Assembly (NCBI RefSeq): GCF_040396155.1
Contig: NZ_JBEBOY010000015.1
Span: 11,448 to 75,447, forward strand
Direction: 5' to 3'
Length of the DNA stretch: 64,000 bases
DNA from: Tissierella praeacuta_A
GTDB lineage: Bacteria > Bacillota > Clostridia > Tissierellales > Tissierellaceae
In this document: in pieces, positions 27,199 through 35,871 of the stretch
How the letters are laid out: the number at the start of each line of letters is the position of its first letter
Numbering within the stretch: position 1 is the stretch's first letter
The notes under the pieces: generated by a model
Databases searched by the model: none
Seen by the model: only the letters and a program-made list of their open reading frames with translations
Told to the model about the DNA's origin: nothing
Program-made: the position numbers and the translations under genes

Positions 27199-27622
27199 TT
27201 CAATATATACAGAGCTTATTATGGAGCATAATAAAAGCGGACATAATAAGAAGTCCTTATTAAATCCAGATATTACTGAAAGAGGTCATAATCCTAGCTG
27301 TGGTGATGATATAAGTTTACAATTGAAACTTGAAGGAAATATAATAAAAAATGCTTCATTTACTGGAACTGGATGTGCCATATCTCAAGCATCTACATCT
27401 ATGATGATAGATTTAATAAAGGGCATAACTATAAAAGAAGCATTAGATTTAGTAGAAATCTTTATAGGAATGATAAAAAAAGAAGTCACTGATGAAAGTG
27501 AATTAGAAAAATTAGAAGATGCTATAGTTCTTCAAAATATTTCTAATATGCCCGCTAGAGTAAAATGTGCAGTTTTATCATGGCATACATTGAAGGAAGC
27601 AATACAAGATAAAGAGATTTAG
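27188..27622 (+). CDS. sufU: SufU, zinc-dependent sulfur-transfer partner of SufS
   Basis: 144-residue SufU that accepts persulfide sulfur from SufS through zinc-ligand swapping. The ligands are visible: C38 and D40 in NPSCGDD, C63 in GTGCAISQAST, and C127 in RVKCAVLSWHTL. The extra sequence between residues 80 and 112 distinguishes SufU from IscU scaffolds. It is the last gene of the operon and is followed by a terminator about 80 bases later. Confidence 0.96.
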
Positions 27623-27699
27623 CAATCTTTATCTATATTTTGTAATATACTTTTTATTGTGAGTCATGCTTAAATTTTTTCCTTTTTATTTTTATATAG

Positions 27700-27745
27700 A
27701 AAAGCTATCCCAAACTTTTATTTTGAGATAGCTTTTTCTTTTTTT
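27700..27745 (+). terminator. Terminator of the suf operon
   Basis: Stem AAAAGCTATC (27700-27709) / GATAGCTTTT (27727-27736) with a T-rich tail to 27745. Confidence 0.88.
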
Positions 27746-27906
27746 ATCATACTTATATTAATAAATTACCTTACCTTATTCACCTTTAGGCTTTAATATA
27801 TTCTCTTTGAAAAATCGCCATATAATTTATATCATGCCATTTTTGAATAGAACTGGATTTTTGTGTTTCCCGTCTATATATAACATAGTTCTCAACTGAA
27901 GGTATC

Positions 27907-29001
27907 CTACTGTCTAGCAGATGTAGATACTTCATATGCTTCTGGATGATTGTTTAAGATAGATATCTTCAATAAAATCATATTATAAAGTTTTCTAGTT
28001 ACCTTGTCAAAAGCAGGAGAAATTACTAAAGTAACTAATAAACATAATACTAAATATAAATAAGTATTATGAGAGATTATATTATTATTTTTAAATATCA
28101 TCATAGGAATTCTTTGCAGAATATATATGCTAAATACATGCTTCCCAATCCAATTTAATATAAAATTATTAAATGAAACTTTCATAGTAACTAAAATAAC
28201 TAAACAAACAAATAGTAATGACAATACTTGATGAATTATTAATTTATTATGCTTAAATAAATACGTAAATCCAAATAAAGTTAATAATATTACTAACGAT
28301 AGTAAGTAACTAATATTATTTGCTAATACTATCTTTTCTATTTGCTCCCTATAAAGAGAAAACCACATCCCTGCTACATAGCAGAAAATTGTATCATACC
28401 AGCAAGATGGCTTAAAAGTATGCATAACTAAAACATAAATACCAGAAAGAACAGTAACACAACTTATGGCCATTCTATATTTATTCTTAAATATTTTAAA
28501 AGAAACAAAGGTGAATAAATAAGTTAATAATACTGCGAATATATACCAGTTACTGTTACCAACAGACTTCCAACCTATAAATGAAAGAACAATAGTTGCA
28601 ATATCATACTTATATCCAATAATAAGACGTAAAATTAAAAACAATAAAACAGCTATGTCAAAGTCAAATAATACTTTTAAAATACGTTTCGTAGGAATCT
28701 CATTGACATATCCTTCCTTTTTCTTTTTAATAGACTCTAATATTCCATAACCAGAATAAAAAAGAAACATAGTTACTACTAATTGTCCTAAAAAATTACG
28801 TATTGTTAAATATGGTATATCAAAAATATTATTCAGTTTTACATACTGAACAAAATGACTTAAAAATATAAGTAAAACAAATATTCCTTTTATCGATGTA
28901 GTTTTTTCAACTGACATATAGTCTAGATGATAATTACCTATTGTTGAATATTTCATTTTATAAGCACAAATACCTAGTATCATAAATAAGAAAAATATCA
29001 T
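27907..29001 (-). CDS. Membrane acyltransferase (acyltransferase family 3)
   Basis: Polytopic protein of 364 residues with about ten hydrophobic helices. The segment KGIFVLLIFLSHFVQYV contains the family's conserved histidine (H49) on the second helix, and FYSGYGILESIKKK is the typical next loop. Members O-acylate sugars, teichoic acids, exopolysaccharides or antibiotics at the membrane; the substrate here cannot be told. The gene is single with no carbohydrate genes beside it. The hydrophilic tail NNHPEAYEVSTSARQ is unusual in composition and may be degraded. Confidence 0.8.
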   Translation of the reverse strand: MIFFLFMILGICAYKMKYSTIGNYHLDYMSVEKTTSIKGIFVLLIFLSHFVQYVKLNNIFDIPYLTIRNFLGQLVVTMFLFYSGYGILESIKKKKEGYVNEIPTKRILKVLFDFDIAVLLFLILRLIIGYKYDIATIVLSFIGWKSVGNSNWYIFAVLLTYLFTFVSFKIFKNKYRMAISCVTVLSGIYVLVMHTFKPSCWYDTIFCYVAGMWFSLYREQIEKIVLANNISYLLSLVILLTLFGFTYLFKHNKLIIHQVLSLLFVCLVILVTMKVSFNNFILNWIGKHVFSIYILQRIPMMIFKNNNIISHNTYLYLVLCLLVTLVISPAFDKVTRKLYNMILLKISILNNHPEAYEVSTSARQ

Positions 29002-29571
29002 AAAAAAATCCCCCCTATATTATTGGAACTTAAGAACAAGCATTTTATCCCGTTTTCTTTTTTGTTAAATTAACTTCTTATACTTATTTTCTATATGTAA
29101 AAAGTATTTTTAGTAATTATATCACTTCTGAAGTATATAGTAATCATAAAACATTTACTACATATTTTTCAAAATTTCAAAACCAAAAAACGATTTCCAT
29201 TTCATTACATGTCTCTAATTCCAGTAAAATAATTTCAAAAAAATTATTAATCTTAAAAACTTATTGACAAATTTAGATTAAAATTATATAACCAATCTAA
29301 ACTTAATATGTTTATTTAGTGTGAATTAGTGTAATGTTCAAAACTAGAGCTCACATTTCATAGATTATAAGGTAAAATGGTATCTATGTCAAGGACAGTT
29401 CAAAAAAGAAAATTAAGAAGTTCTAGAGTGTCTTACTTTGTCACTTGAAGACTCTATAAGACCAGTATTTATCTATGCTTTAAATATATATAAATTCTTT
29501 ATACTTAATGATATAAATGGCCATTATACTATATTTTACCTATGCAATTTTTGGTATATCCTTATTTTGTG
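29002..29571. other. Intergenic stretch between divergent genes
   Basis: Long AT-rich gap upstream of both the acyltransferase gene (minus) and the riboswitch-controlled hydrolase (plus). It contains a well-formed plus-strand promoter, TTGACA at 29264-29269 and TATAAC at 29287-29292 with 17-base spacing. No reading frame with a start and coding character was found in 29300-29560. Confidence 0.55.
29264..29292 (+). promoter_or_regulatory. Upstream plus-strand promoter
   Basis: Perfect TTGACA, 17-base spacer, TATAAC. It is over 300 bases from the riboswitch, so it may drive a small RNA or be a distal hydrolase promoter. Confidence 0.55.
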
Positions 29572-29600
29572 TTTACATAATAATGGTCTTCTTATATAAT
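29572..29600 (+). promoter_or_regulatory. Promoter of the riboswitch/hydrolase transcript
   Basis: TTTACA (29572-29577), 17-base spacer, TATAAT (29595-29600). Transcription would begin just before the c-di-AMP riboswitch. Confidence 0.8.
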
Positions 29601-29624
29601 AACCATATTGCATGCAATTATAAC

Positions 29625-29745
29625 TGCTGAATCCTAATATTATTAGGTACGGAGGAACCATTTAAGGGGTTAATCCACATCTTGTGGTAGGGAGCCTTCT
29701 ATCCCGAGCCCGTCAGCTAACTTCGGAAGCATAATTACGGAAGGA
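29625..29745 (+). promoter_or_regulatory. Cyclic-di-AMP riboswitch (ydaO/yuaA class)
   Basis: The RNA contains hallmark blocks of the ydaO class: GGAGGAACC, GGGGTTAATCC, and, near 29703-29720, CCCGAGCCCGTCAGCTAAC followed by TTCGGAAGC. The ribosome site GGAAGGAG of the hydrolase lies at its 3' edge. In known cases c-di-AMP binding turns expression off, and cell-wall hydrolase genes are typical targets, as here. Exact helix ends were not folded. Confidence 0.88.
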
Positions 29746-29751
29746 GTGTGT

Positions 29752-30477
29752 ATGCCAATGAAAGGCAAAAAAGCATTATCAATTTTAATAGTTTTAACAT
29801 TGTTATTGGTACCAATGAGTGGAGCGTTTGCAAGTGGAAATTATATAACATTGAAGTATTGTAGTAAGGGAAATGCAGTTTCTAAACTTCAACAACAATT
29901 AAAAAGTCGTGGATATTATACCATCGCTGTAGATGGTATCTATGGCAAGCTTACTGAAAAAGCTGTTATTAACTTTCAAAAAGATAATAAGTTAACCATT
30001 GACGGTATTGCAGGAAAACAAACTCAAGCAACATTAAATAGTAAAACTACTGCAGCAGCAACTAAAACTGCTACTGTTTCAAGAGGAACTAGCTCCTCTA
30101 AAGCCTATAATCAAGATGATTTATATTGGTTAGCTAGAATTATTGAGGCAGAAGCAAGCGGAGAATCATATAAGGGAAAAGTAGCTGTTGGAAGTGTAAT
30201 TCTTAATAGAGTTAACTCTAAAGAATTTCCCAACACTGTATATGGTGTAATCTTTGAGTATTATGGTAAAATTCCTCAATTTAGCCCAGTTGCTGAAGGA
30301 ACAATCTATAATACTCCATCAGAAGAAAGTATAAAAGCAGCTAAAGAAGCCATTAATGGAGCAAAACCAGTAGGTAATTCAACATATTTCTTTAATCCAG
30401 CAAAAGCAGCAGGAACCTGGATTGTAAAGAATAAAACCTATGTAACTAAAATAGGTGGACATAGTTTTTATGCATAA
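29752..30477 (+). CDS. SleB/CwlJ-type cell-wall (spore cortex) hydrolase with peptidoglycan-binding domain
   Basis: Secreted lytic enzyme, 241 residues. Parts: signal peptide (1-28, ending SGAFAS), a peptidoglycan-binding domain (about 33-95, YGKLTEKAVINFQKDNKLTIDGIAGKQT), a Thr/Ser/Ala linker, then a Hydrolase_2 domain (about 122-241) with the catalytic-region glutamate in ARIIEAEASGESYKGK and the end motif YFFNPAKA..IGGHSFYA. This is the SleB layout, which cleaves cortex muramic-delta-lactam wall in spore formers. The ATG at 29752 follows GGAAGGAG; a GTG two codons upstream overlaps the ribosome site. Control by c-di-AMP suggests a link to wall stress or outgrowth rather than only late sporulation. 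Confidence 0.93.
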   Translation: MPMKGKKALSILIVLTLLLVPMSGAFASGNYITLKYCSKGNAVSKLQQQLKSRGYYTIAVDGIYGKLTEKAVINFQKDNKLTIDGIAGKQTQATLNSKTTAAATKTATVSRGTSSSKAYNQDDLYWLARIIEAEASGESYKGKVAVGSVILNRVNSKEFPNTVYGVIFEYYGKIPQFSPVAEGTIYNTPSEESIKAAKEAINGAKPVGNSTYFFNPAKAAGTWIVKNKTYVTKIGGHSFYA

Positions 30478-30484
30478 CATTCTC

Positions 30485-30516
30485 AAAGGTGTAGACAGTT
30501 TTGTCTACACCTTTTT
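30485..30516 (+). terminator. Terminator of the SleB-like gene
   Basis: Thirteen-base perfect stem AAAGGTGTAGACA / TGTCTACACCTTT, four-base loop and a T run, seven bases past the stop codon. Confidence 0.95.
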
Positions 30517-30538
30517 TAACTCAATAAAATAGATTTTA

Positions 30539-32014
30539 TTAGATTTTTATTATTCCCTCATTGCAAATAGGAAAAACAATCTCAAAGCAAGTTGTTTTTT
30601 TCGTGTCCATAAGTCTTATTTTTCCCCCTTGACTTTCAACAAGACTCTTAACCAATGAAAGTCCAAGACCTGTACCTGAAAAATCTTTACTTCTATTTTT
30701 ATCTACAGTATAAAATGGCTCAAATATTTTATCTCTATGCTCTTTTTCTATTCCAATACCTGTGTCTTCAACTTCAATATAGTTATTATATTCTTTAATA
30801 TAGTTTCTTACATATATCCGTCCATCTCTCAAATTATATTTTATTGCATTATCTATAATATTTATAAATATCTGCATAAAGCTTTCAGTATCTATGAAAA
30901 TATATGCATCTTGAAGATTGTCCATTATTTCAATACCAAATTTAGAAGCTTTTCCTTCCATTCTCATACAAATATCTTCAAGAAGTTTTTTTGTATTAAC
31001 CTTATTTTTCTTAAACTCAAAACTATACTTTTCTACTTTAGATAAAGAAAGAATATTTTCAACCATATTATCTAATCGTTTCAATTCCTTCTCTGCTATT
31101 AACTTTGACCTACAGCACATTTCTTCATCATCTTTATACATACTCATTAAATCTATTTGAGCCTTCAGCACTGTCAAAGGAGTTTTAAACTCATGAGTAA
31201 TATTACCTATAAATTCCTTTTGCTGTTTTTCAAGTTTTCCAAGCTTTTTTATGGCTAACTCTAATTTTTCCTTTTCAATAGTTATATCTTCAACATTTTG
31301 TTTTATTGTTCTAGCCATAGAAAATATTCCTAAACTAAGACTTTCCAATTCATCACCAGACTCTAGTTTCACAATAGAATCATAGTTTTCTTTTTCTATT
31401 GCTTCAACAGAATATCTTAATTTTAAAATATTCCCTGCTATCTTTGAAAAATACATAATTCCAACTAAAGAAGCAAGAGATATGAACATTATGCCTATTC
31501 TATAAAACAACAGTTTAATATCTCTATATAGAATACTTTCCCTTGTGGTATTATACATGATTTCAAGTACACCTATTTGTTTATTAAAATCATATATAGG
31601 TGCAAGATAAACTATTTTATCTCCATTCTTCTCATAAATACTCTGATCTTTCAATGCATTTATCATAATATCTGGAGGTTTTCTGTCTATAAATATATTA
31701 TCTCCCCTACATAATATTTGCCCTTCCATATCATATAAAGTAATAGGCAAATTTATTATTCTTTTCAAATTCAGCATTAAATTTTCTGCTTCTCTTACAT
31801 AATATTCTTCAAAATTATTAGAATCAGAAGATATATAGCTTTCCCTAATATATAAGTTGGCATTTTTACTATTCTCTTGAAGTAATTCTTCATAGTATCC
31901 TCTTTGGTTATATGAAACTCCTCTTAACATAAAAAAACCTGTAAGCATTATACTTATTATTAAAAGTAGTACTATAAATAAGGTCCATTTTATCTTTATA
32001 CTAAATCTCATCAA
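30539..32014 (-). CDS. Sensor histidine kinase
   Basis: Membrane kinase, 491 residues. TM1 is about 9-30, an extracellular sensor of about 135 residues follows, then TM2 about 168-190 and a HAMP linker (193-245). The phosphoacceptor is H274 in GNITHEFKTPL. ATP-binding boxes are IDNAIKYN (N), DTGIGI (G1) and GTGLGLSL (G2). All catalytic motifs are intact. Its start overlaps the response-regulator stop by 14 bases, so the two are translated together. The stimulus is unknown; neighbouring genes give no firm hint. Confidence 0.95.
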   Translation of the reverse strand: MMRFSIKIKWTLFIVLLLIISIMLTGFFMLRGVSYNQRGYYEELLQENSKNANLYIRESYISSDSNNFEEYYVREAENLMLNLKRIINLPITLYDMEGQILCRGDNIFIDRKPPDIMINALKDQSIYEKNGDKIVYLAPIYDFNKQIGVLEIMYNTTRESILYRDIKLLFYRIGIMFISLASLVGIMYFSKIAGNILKLRYSVEAIEKENYDSIVKLESGDELESLSLGIFSMARTIKQNVEDITIEKEKLELAIKKLGKLEKQQKEFIGNITHEFKTPLTVLKAQIDLMSMYKDDEEMCCRSKLIAEKELKRLDNMVENILSLSKVEKYSFEFKKNKVNTKKLLEDICMRMEGKASKFGIEIMDNLQDAYIFIDTESFMQIFINIIDNAIKYNLRDGRIYVRNYIKEYNNYIEVEDTGIGIEKEHRDKIFEPFYTVDKNRSKDFSGTGLGLSLVKSLVESQGGKIRLMDTKKTTCFEIVFPICNEGIIKI

Positions 32015-32765
32015 AATTTCCTACCGCCTTATATCCTACTCTAGCTATGGTCTTTATCAGTTCTCCATATCTTCCTAATTTTTTTCTAATTCTTTGAACA
32101 TGTACATCTACTGTTCGTGTTCCTCCTAAATAGTCCATATCCCATACTTTTTCCAGAATTTCATCCCTAGAAAATACATGTCTAGGATTTTCAAAGAGAA
32201 AAACTAATAAATCAAATTCCTTAGGCTTAAGTTCAACTATTTTCCCATCTATCTGTACAATGCGTTCAATTAAATCTATATTTAGACCTTCCAAATTGAT
32301 TATTGATATATTATTTGAATTTGGTTCAAAAGGTATTCTATTAATTCTTCTGCACAATGATTTAACTCTAGCTAAAAGCTCTAGCATCTCAAATGGCTTG
32401 GTTAAATAGTCATCTGCTCCTAATTCTAGACCTATGACTTTATCTACTAAATCATTTTTTGCCGTAAGCATAAGAATCCCTATATGACTATTCTTTTCAA
32501 TTCTCTTACATACTTCATATCCATCATATTTAGGTATCATAATATCCAAAACAACTACATCTGGATTAAAACTTTTTATTTTTTCTAAGGCTTCTTCCCC
32601 ATCATATGCCACATCCACATTATAATATTCTCTTTTTAATGCATATGCTATTGAATCAGCAATAGCTCTTTCATCATCAACAACTAAAACTTTAAACATG
32701 GTCTTTACTTCATTATCTTTAATTATATTATTTATAATAATTAATTCACCACCTACATAATTCAT
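32001..32765 (-). CDS. OmpR/PhoB-family response regulator
   Basis: Cytosolic DNA-binding partner of the kinase. The receiver domain has the acidic pair in VLVVDDE, the phosphorylated aspartate in VVLDIMIP and the lysine in LTKPFEM; the C-terminal winged helix ends in GGTRTVDVHVQRIRKKLG. From the ATG at 32765 (with an AAGGAA site nine bases upstream) the protein has 254 residues and an unusual 22-residue N-terminal extension. Starting at MFKVLVVDDE (32699) would give the normal length but has no clear ribosome site. Confidence 0.94.
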   Translation of the reverse strand: MNYVGGELIIINNIIKDNEVKTMFKVLVVDDERAIADSIAYALKREYYNVDVAYDGEEALEKIKSFNPDVVVLDIMIPKYDGYEVCKRIEKNSHIGILMLTAKNDLVDKVIGLELGADDYLTKPFEMLELLARVKSLCRRINRIPFEPNSNNISIINLEGLNIDLIERIVQIDGKIVELKPKEFDLLVFLFENPRHVFSRDEILEKVWDMDYLGGTRTVDVHVQRIRKKLGRYGELIKTIARVGYKAVGNFDEI

Positions 32766-32837
32766 TCTATTTATTCCTTCCCTAAAATTTTATAATCCAA
32801 ATATGAATATAAAATTTCATATAAAAAATTAAAAACT

Positions 32838-32873
32838 ATGATAAAATACAATCAATTGATTGTATTTTATCAT
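32838..32873. terminator. 36-base perfect palindrome, probable terminator
   Basis: A perfect 18-base-arm palindrome centred between 32855 and 32856 (half: ATGATAAAATACAATCAA). It lies 15 bases beyond the 3' end of the secreted-protein gene on the minus strand and about 70 bases upstream of the response-regulator start. The absence of a loop and its symmetry also allow an operator or cruciform role. Confidence 0.6.
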
Positions 32874-32887
32874 TATCCTAGTAAATA

Positions 32888-34084
32888 TCAATCGTTTAAT
32901 TTTACTATACTGGTAACATAATAGTAAGATTTATTTCCATCAACTTTACGAGAAGTCATAAAAAATCCTTTTGAAGAATGATTCCAGTAAGCATGCCCTA
33001 TTGCTTCAGGAAATATTTTTATCTTTTCATCTGTATTTAAATCGTAAACATATACACTGTCTGCACTTGTTGTCTTTCCATCAAAATAATATACAGCTTT
33101 GCTCTTATTTGGTGATTCTGTCACTGATAAATAAGGTTTACCTTCCTCTATTATCTTAACTTCCTCACCATTCACATTTATCTTCCATAAAATCGCATTT
33201 CCACTTTTATTCCATTCTATTTTAGTCCTCTTTGAATTGTCAGAAGTCCATTTCTTAAGTCCTTCTACACCTACCTTGTATGTTTTTTCATCCATATCAT
33301 AGGTAAATTCTTTGACATTTCCACTCTCTAAAGTAAGTTTATGTTCTTTTAGAAACATTGATTTAATACCATTATGCTCCTTCTTATGGTTATAATCTGA
33401 CTCAATTAATTTTCTTCTTTCCCCTTCTACTACTTCATTCCTATAATAAGTGTCTAAATAATCGTCAAAACTAAAGGAAGTAAAATCACTTAATTTATCT
33501 ATTAATTCTTTTGGTAAGGATATCTCTTCAACATTACCTTTTACATCACAACGATAAACCTTCATACCTGATGCGACAATTACTTGATTGTTTTCTAGAT
33601 TACTAAACGCTGTCGCCTTTTCTACTAGTTTCGTTGTAGACCTTGACTCTAAATCTAATACATAATAATCATATACATTTGCCTCTAAATCACCATTTAG
33701 CAATACACTATAAAAAACATATCTCTCGTCCTCAGATATATCTCCTATCCCTATCCATTCTTTTTCATTAGCTGTTGCCAATTCTTGAAAGCTCTTATCC
33801 TCTGGATTATAAATACAAAGTTTAGCTTTAGGTTTACTTGCATCATCACTAAAAATAAATTGATCTTTTACTCCTAAAATTTCTCCTCCATTTAACCACT
33901 CAACACCTTCGAAAGATTTAACATTATCCATAGATTTAATGGCTAATTGACTGTCTATTTCAAATTTTTGATTATCTAATACAACTACTGTATTATCCTC
34001 TCCACTAGTACTATATACCAATACCCCGCCCATTAGTATGGCAGCAGCTACTGACATTAATAATATTTTTTTAGTATTCTTCAT
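32888..34084 (-). CDS. Secreted or membrane-anchored protein of unknown function (WD40/TolB-like propeller suspected)
   Basis: 398 residues with an N-terminal hydrophobic segment (about 7-27) and a long extracytoplasmic part. Repeated pieces such as YVFYSVLLNGDLEANVYDYYVLDLES, NKSKAVYYFDGKTTSADSVYVYDLNTDEKIKIFPEAIGHAYW look like blades of a beta-propeller (display-type strands with D-L-x-T/S turns); the fold is an inference. I do not recognise a named family. It is upstream of the two-component genes on the same strand but separated by the 36-base palindrome, so it could be the partner sensed by the kinase or an independent gene. Confidence 0.7.
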   Translation of the reverse strand: MKNTKKILLMSVAAAILMGGVLVYSTSGEDNTVVVLDNQKFEIDSQLAIKSMDNVKSFEGVEWLNGGEILGVKDQFIFSDDASKPKAKLCIYNPEDKSFQELATANEKEWIGIGDISEDERYVFYSVLLNGDLEANVYDYYVLDLESRSTTKLVEKATAFSNLENNQVIVASGMKVYRCDVKGNVEEISLPKELIDKLSDFTSFSFDDYLDTYYRNEVVEGERRKLIESDYNHKKEHNGIKSMFLKEHKLTLESGNVKEFTYDMDEKTYKVGVEGLKKWTSDNSKRTKIEWNKSGNAILWKINVNGEEVKIIEEGKPYLSVTESPNKSKAVYYFDGKTTSADSVYVYDLNTDEKIKIFPEAIGHAYWNHSSKGFFMTSRKVDGNKSYYYVTSIVKLND

Positions 34085-34203
34085 ATTACCTCTCCTCCAA
34101 TTTCATTTATTAACATCAGTATATATCCTCATTTTATCTAAACAATAACCAATATGTTTCTAATCTGTAAACATTAATAAATTTATTTATACTTTAATAA
34201 AAC

Positions 34204-34233
34204 AATCCCCTAGATTGTTAATCTAAGGGGATT
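34204..34233 (-). terminator. Terminator after the metQ gene
   Basis: Hairpin AATCCCC-TAGATT / AATCTA-A-GGGGATT with a three-base loop, T-rich on the minus strand (GTTTTATT), about 130 bases beyond the metQ stop. The remaining gap 34085-34363 holds the promoter side of the preceding gene and nothing else recognised. Confidence 0.75.
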
Positions 34234-34363
34234 ATAATGCTTAGTATTTTTTAATATTTTGAGAAATTTATTTTTTAACCCTATTATTTTATCGGCATTA
34301 TATATAGATAAAATTAATCTCTCTATAATGGTGGGGATTATTTTTTATATTATTAAATTGATT

Positions 34364-35176
34364 TTACCAAACTGGAATTGATGAACCTTTAGAATCCTCT
34401 TCAATAATTTCCTTTGTAGCATCTGTTTGATAAAGCTCTACAATACGCCTATATATTTCATTATCTTTATCCTCTGTACGAACAGCTATAACATTGACAT
34501 AAGGATTTTCTCCTTCTTTAGCCTCTTCTAATACTATTGCATCCTGTGAAGGTATAAATCCTGCATCACTGGCTACCCCTGAGTTTATTATAGCTATGGG
34601 AACCTCCTCCAATGAAGCTGGAATATTAGTAGCAGCAAGTTCTAAGATGTTAAAGTTTCTAGGGTTTTCAATATCCTTAATTGTAGGTGTAGCTCCTGCA
34701 GCAGGATCTACTGTAATTAAACCATTTGCTTGAAGTAATATTAATGCTCTTCCACCATTGGTAACATCATCAGGAATTACTATTGTATTTCCATCTTCTA
34801 ATTCTCCAATACTTTGAATCTGTCTAGAATAAATGCCAAGTGGTGCAAGTACTGTTTCTCCAATCACGGATATTTCATAGCCATGCTGCTCAATTTCTTT
34901 ATTAAGATAGCTATGATGCTGAAAAGCATTCATTTCTATTTCACCTGAATCCAAGGCTGCATTAGGAAGAGGATAGGAATCAAAGAAAACAAGTTGAATA
35001 TCAATATTCTCCTTTGCTGCTTCTTCCTTAACATGGTTCCAAACCTTGGAATCACTGCCTGTCAATCCTACTCTTACAACAGTTGCTCCCTCGCCACTGT
35101 CTGCTGGTATATTATTTCCGCTACTGCAACCTACTAATAATATAGATAAAATTAAAGCCACAATCAATTTTTTCAT
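34364..35176 (-). CDS. metQ: MetQ, methionine ABC transporter binding lipoprotein
   Basis: NlpA/MetQ-family methionine receptor, 270 residues. Signal peptide MKKLIVALILSILLVGC with the lipobox cysteine at residue 17. The mature part contains KVWNHVKEEAAKENIDIQLVFFDSYPLPNAALDSGEIEMNAFQHHSYL (split here for reading only), the strongly conserved family stretch NAFQHHSYLNKEI, and IVIPDDVTNGGRALILLQ. It ends the operon M20 peptidase-metN-metI-metQ, 15 bases after metI. Methionine specificity is supported by SAM riboswitch control of the whole unit. Confidence 0.95.
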   Translation of the reverse strand: MKKLIVALILSILLVGCSSGNNIPADSGEGATVVRVGLTGSDSKVWNHVKEEAAKENIDIQLVFFDSYPLPNAALDSGEIEMNAFQHHSYLNKEIEQHGYEISVIGETVLAPLGIYSRQIQSIGELEDGNTIVIPDDVTNGGRALILLQANGLITVDPAAGATPTIKDIENPRNFNILELAATNIPASLEEVPIAIINSGVASDAGFIPSQDAIVLEEAKEGENPYVNVIAVRTEDKDNEIYRRIVELYQTDATKEIIEEDSKGSSIPVW

Positions 35177-35190
35177 TTAATTTCTCTCCT

Positions 35191-35871
35191 TTAATGTGAT
35201 GTTTTTTTAATAATAATGTTACCTATAAATTGAATTATTGTAACAAAAATTAGAATAACAATAACTGAAACATAAGTAATATCCTGATAGAATCTGTTAT
35301 GACCATATCTGATTACAAAGGAGCCAAGTCCGCCTCCCCCTACTGCACCACCCATGGCTGTTAAACCTAATAAACTAATGGTAGTAATAGTAGTTGATCG
35401 TGCCAATGCAGGAATACTCTCCTTAAGATAAACCCTAAAAATAATTCCAATTGGAGAAATCCCCATGGACTGAGCTGCCTCAATCAAACCATGATCAATA
35501 TCCGAAAGTGCCATGTCTACCTGCCTAACAAAGAATGGGGTACATCCAACTATAAGAGGGAAAATCGTTCCCTTTACCCCAATAAATGTTCCTACAATAA
35601 GCTTTGTCAATGGAATTAAGGCAGTAATTAGTATGACAAATGGAATAGATCTAAATAAATTAACCAGTCCGTCAATAATTCGATGAACAAATGGATTTTC
35701 AAGTATATTCCCCTTTCTGGTAACTACTAAGAGAGTTCCTAAGAATAGTCCTACTAGGAAAGAATATATTCCAGATAAGAAAAGCATCTGCAGGGTTTCA
35801 CCAATACTTTTAATAAATTCACCCCAATAATCAAGTAAGTTGGGAGTATAATTAGTCATTAAATCAAGCAT
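35191..35871 (-). CDS. metI: MetI, methionine ABC transporter permease
   Basis: Five-helix membrane subunit, 226 residues. Family features: ETLQMLFLSGIYSFLVGLFLG, the coupling loop GLIEAAQSMGISPIGIIFRVYLKES, and GAVGGGGLGSFVIRYGH near the C-terminus. Its ATG overlaps the metN stop by eight bases. The length is normal for MetI. Confidence 0.95.
   Translation of the reverse strand: MLDLMTNYTPNLLDYWGEFIKSIGETLQMLFLSGIYSFLVGLFLGTLLVVTRKGNILENPFVHRIIDGLVNLFRSIPFVILITALIPLTKLIVGTFIGVKGTIFPLIVGCTPFFVRQVDMALSDIDHGLIEAAQSMGISPIGIIFRVYLKESIPALARSTTITTISLLGLTAMGGAVGGGGLGSFVIRYGHNRFYQDITYVSVIVILIFVTIIQFIGNIIIKKTSH

Noticed and set aside
29300..29560. Possible transposase fragment upstream of the riboswitch
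   Set aside because: Lys-rich peptides appear in translation but no family motif or consistent frame could be supported.
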